A stretch of 5,401 nt of DNA from an uncultured Clostridia bacterium (GTDB taxonomy: Bacteria > Bacillota > Clostridia > Oscillospirales > Oscillospiraceae): the NCBI GenBank assembly GCA_945918315.1, contig CAMEIK010000097.1, forward strand, positions 1 to 5,401. The letters run 5' to 3'. The notes under the pieces are model-generated. The model had not been told where the DNA came from. It saw nothing but the letters and a program-made list of their open reading frames with translations, and searched no databases. A program made the translations under genes and the position numbers. Positions 5,108 through 5,401 of the stretch are shown here, in pieces. Position 1 is the stretch's first letter, and each line of letters starts with the position of its first letter.

Positions 5108-5401
5108 TTAGCAGCAGAATTTGGGATTGGGTCCGTACTGGTTGGTGCCGGGCTGGCTGTCTTTGGCGTACTGCACGATGACCATGATCCATCCGACGAT
5201 GGGAAGCAGCAGCCACAGAAGATACACACCGCTCTTTCCGACATCATGAAGCCGGCGGAAGGACAGGGCAAGGCCGGGAACCAGTGTGGCAAGGCTCCAG
5301 AGGCTGCTCAGCGCGAAGACGAAACCGCCTTCGTTGCTGCCGAGAATGGTGAAGGCAGTGGACACAAGCCACAGGAACAGATATGCGAACCAGTACTCGC
5401 T
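5108..5401 (-). CDS. DUF805 family membrane protein (5' end outside the window)
   Basis: The reading frame enters from the right edge and 97 residues are visible, ending in TAA at 5110-5108. The first residues, SEYWFAYLFLWL, fit the region just after the N terminus of DUF805 proteins, so probably only a few tens of residues are missing. A GTG at 5365 lies inside the homologous region and is not the start. Visible hydrophobic segments are about residues 3-18, 29-45 and 59-78. The hallmark LSFRRLHDVGKSG (46-58) sits between the second and third, and the C terminus carries DSQPGTNQYGPNPK, typical of the family, then FCC. DUF805 proteins are small integral membrane proteins of unknown function. 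This gene is unlikely to belong to the fucosidase operon because a hairpin and a strong promoter intervene. Confidence 0.9.
   Translation of the reverse strand, partial: SEYWFAYLFLWLVSTAFTILGSNEGGFVFALSSLWSLATLVPGLALSFRRLHDVGKSGVYLLWLLLPIVGWIMVIVQYAKDSQPGTNQYGPNPKFCC

Overview
The window looks like chromosome from a Gram-positive gut Firmicute, most likely of the Oscillospiraceae/Clostridia type. This is an inference from moderately GC-rich coding sequence, strong AGGAGG-type ribosome binding sites, tightly packed genes, a DUF805 protein and cytoplasmic glycan-processing genes. No marker gene is present, so the assignment is tentative. All five genes are on the minus strand and read from right to left.

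From the right edge: the 3' part of a DUF805 membrane-protein gene (5108-5401, cut by the window edge) ends before a GC-rich hairpin that probably terminates it (5064-5093). A near-consensus sigma-A promoter follows (5023-4995: TTGACA, 17 bp, TATAAC, with extended -10 TG). An imperfect 27-bp palindrome (4986-4960) sits at the expected transcript start, where a repressor could bind. The promoter leads into a four-gene operon: GH29 alpha-L-fucosidase (4936-3626), a stand-alone CBM9-like protein (3623-2574), an M81/MlrC-family metallopeptidase-like protein (2577-1066) and a PHP-family phosphoesterase resembling HisJ (1069-287). The genes are separated by +2, -4 and -4 bp, the last two by ATGA stop/start overlaps, so they are almost certainly co-transcribed and translationally coupled. 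A hairpin with a T tract (266-233) ends the operon.

None of the four operon proteins has an obvious signal peptide, so the system probably acts in the cytoplasm on an imported fucosylated oligosaccharide or glycoconjugate. The fucosidase would release L-fucose. The roles of the CBM9-like, M81 and PHP proteins in that context cannot be read from the sequence. No transporter, regulator or fucose catabolic gene lies within the window.

The left 286 bp hold no convincing gene. They contain the operon terminator and a layered repeat region: four 7-bp tandem units (17-44), an 11-bp direct repeat (49-59 and 177-187), and two adjacent 27-bp repeats (122-175) whose hairpin stems differ by a compensatory base-pair swap. 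This looks like a dispersed palindromic intergenic element.
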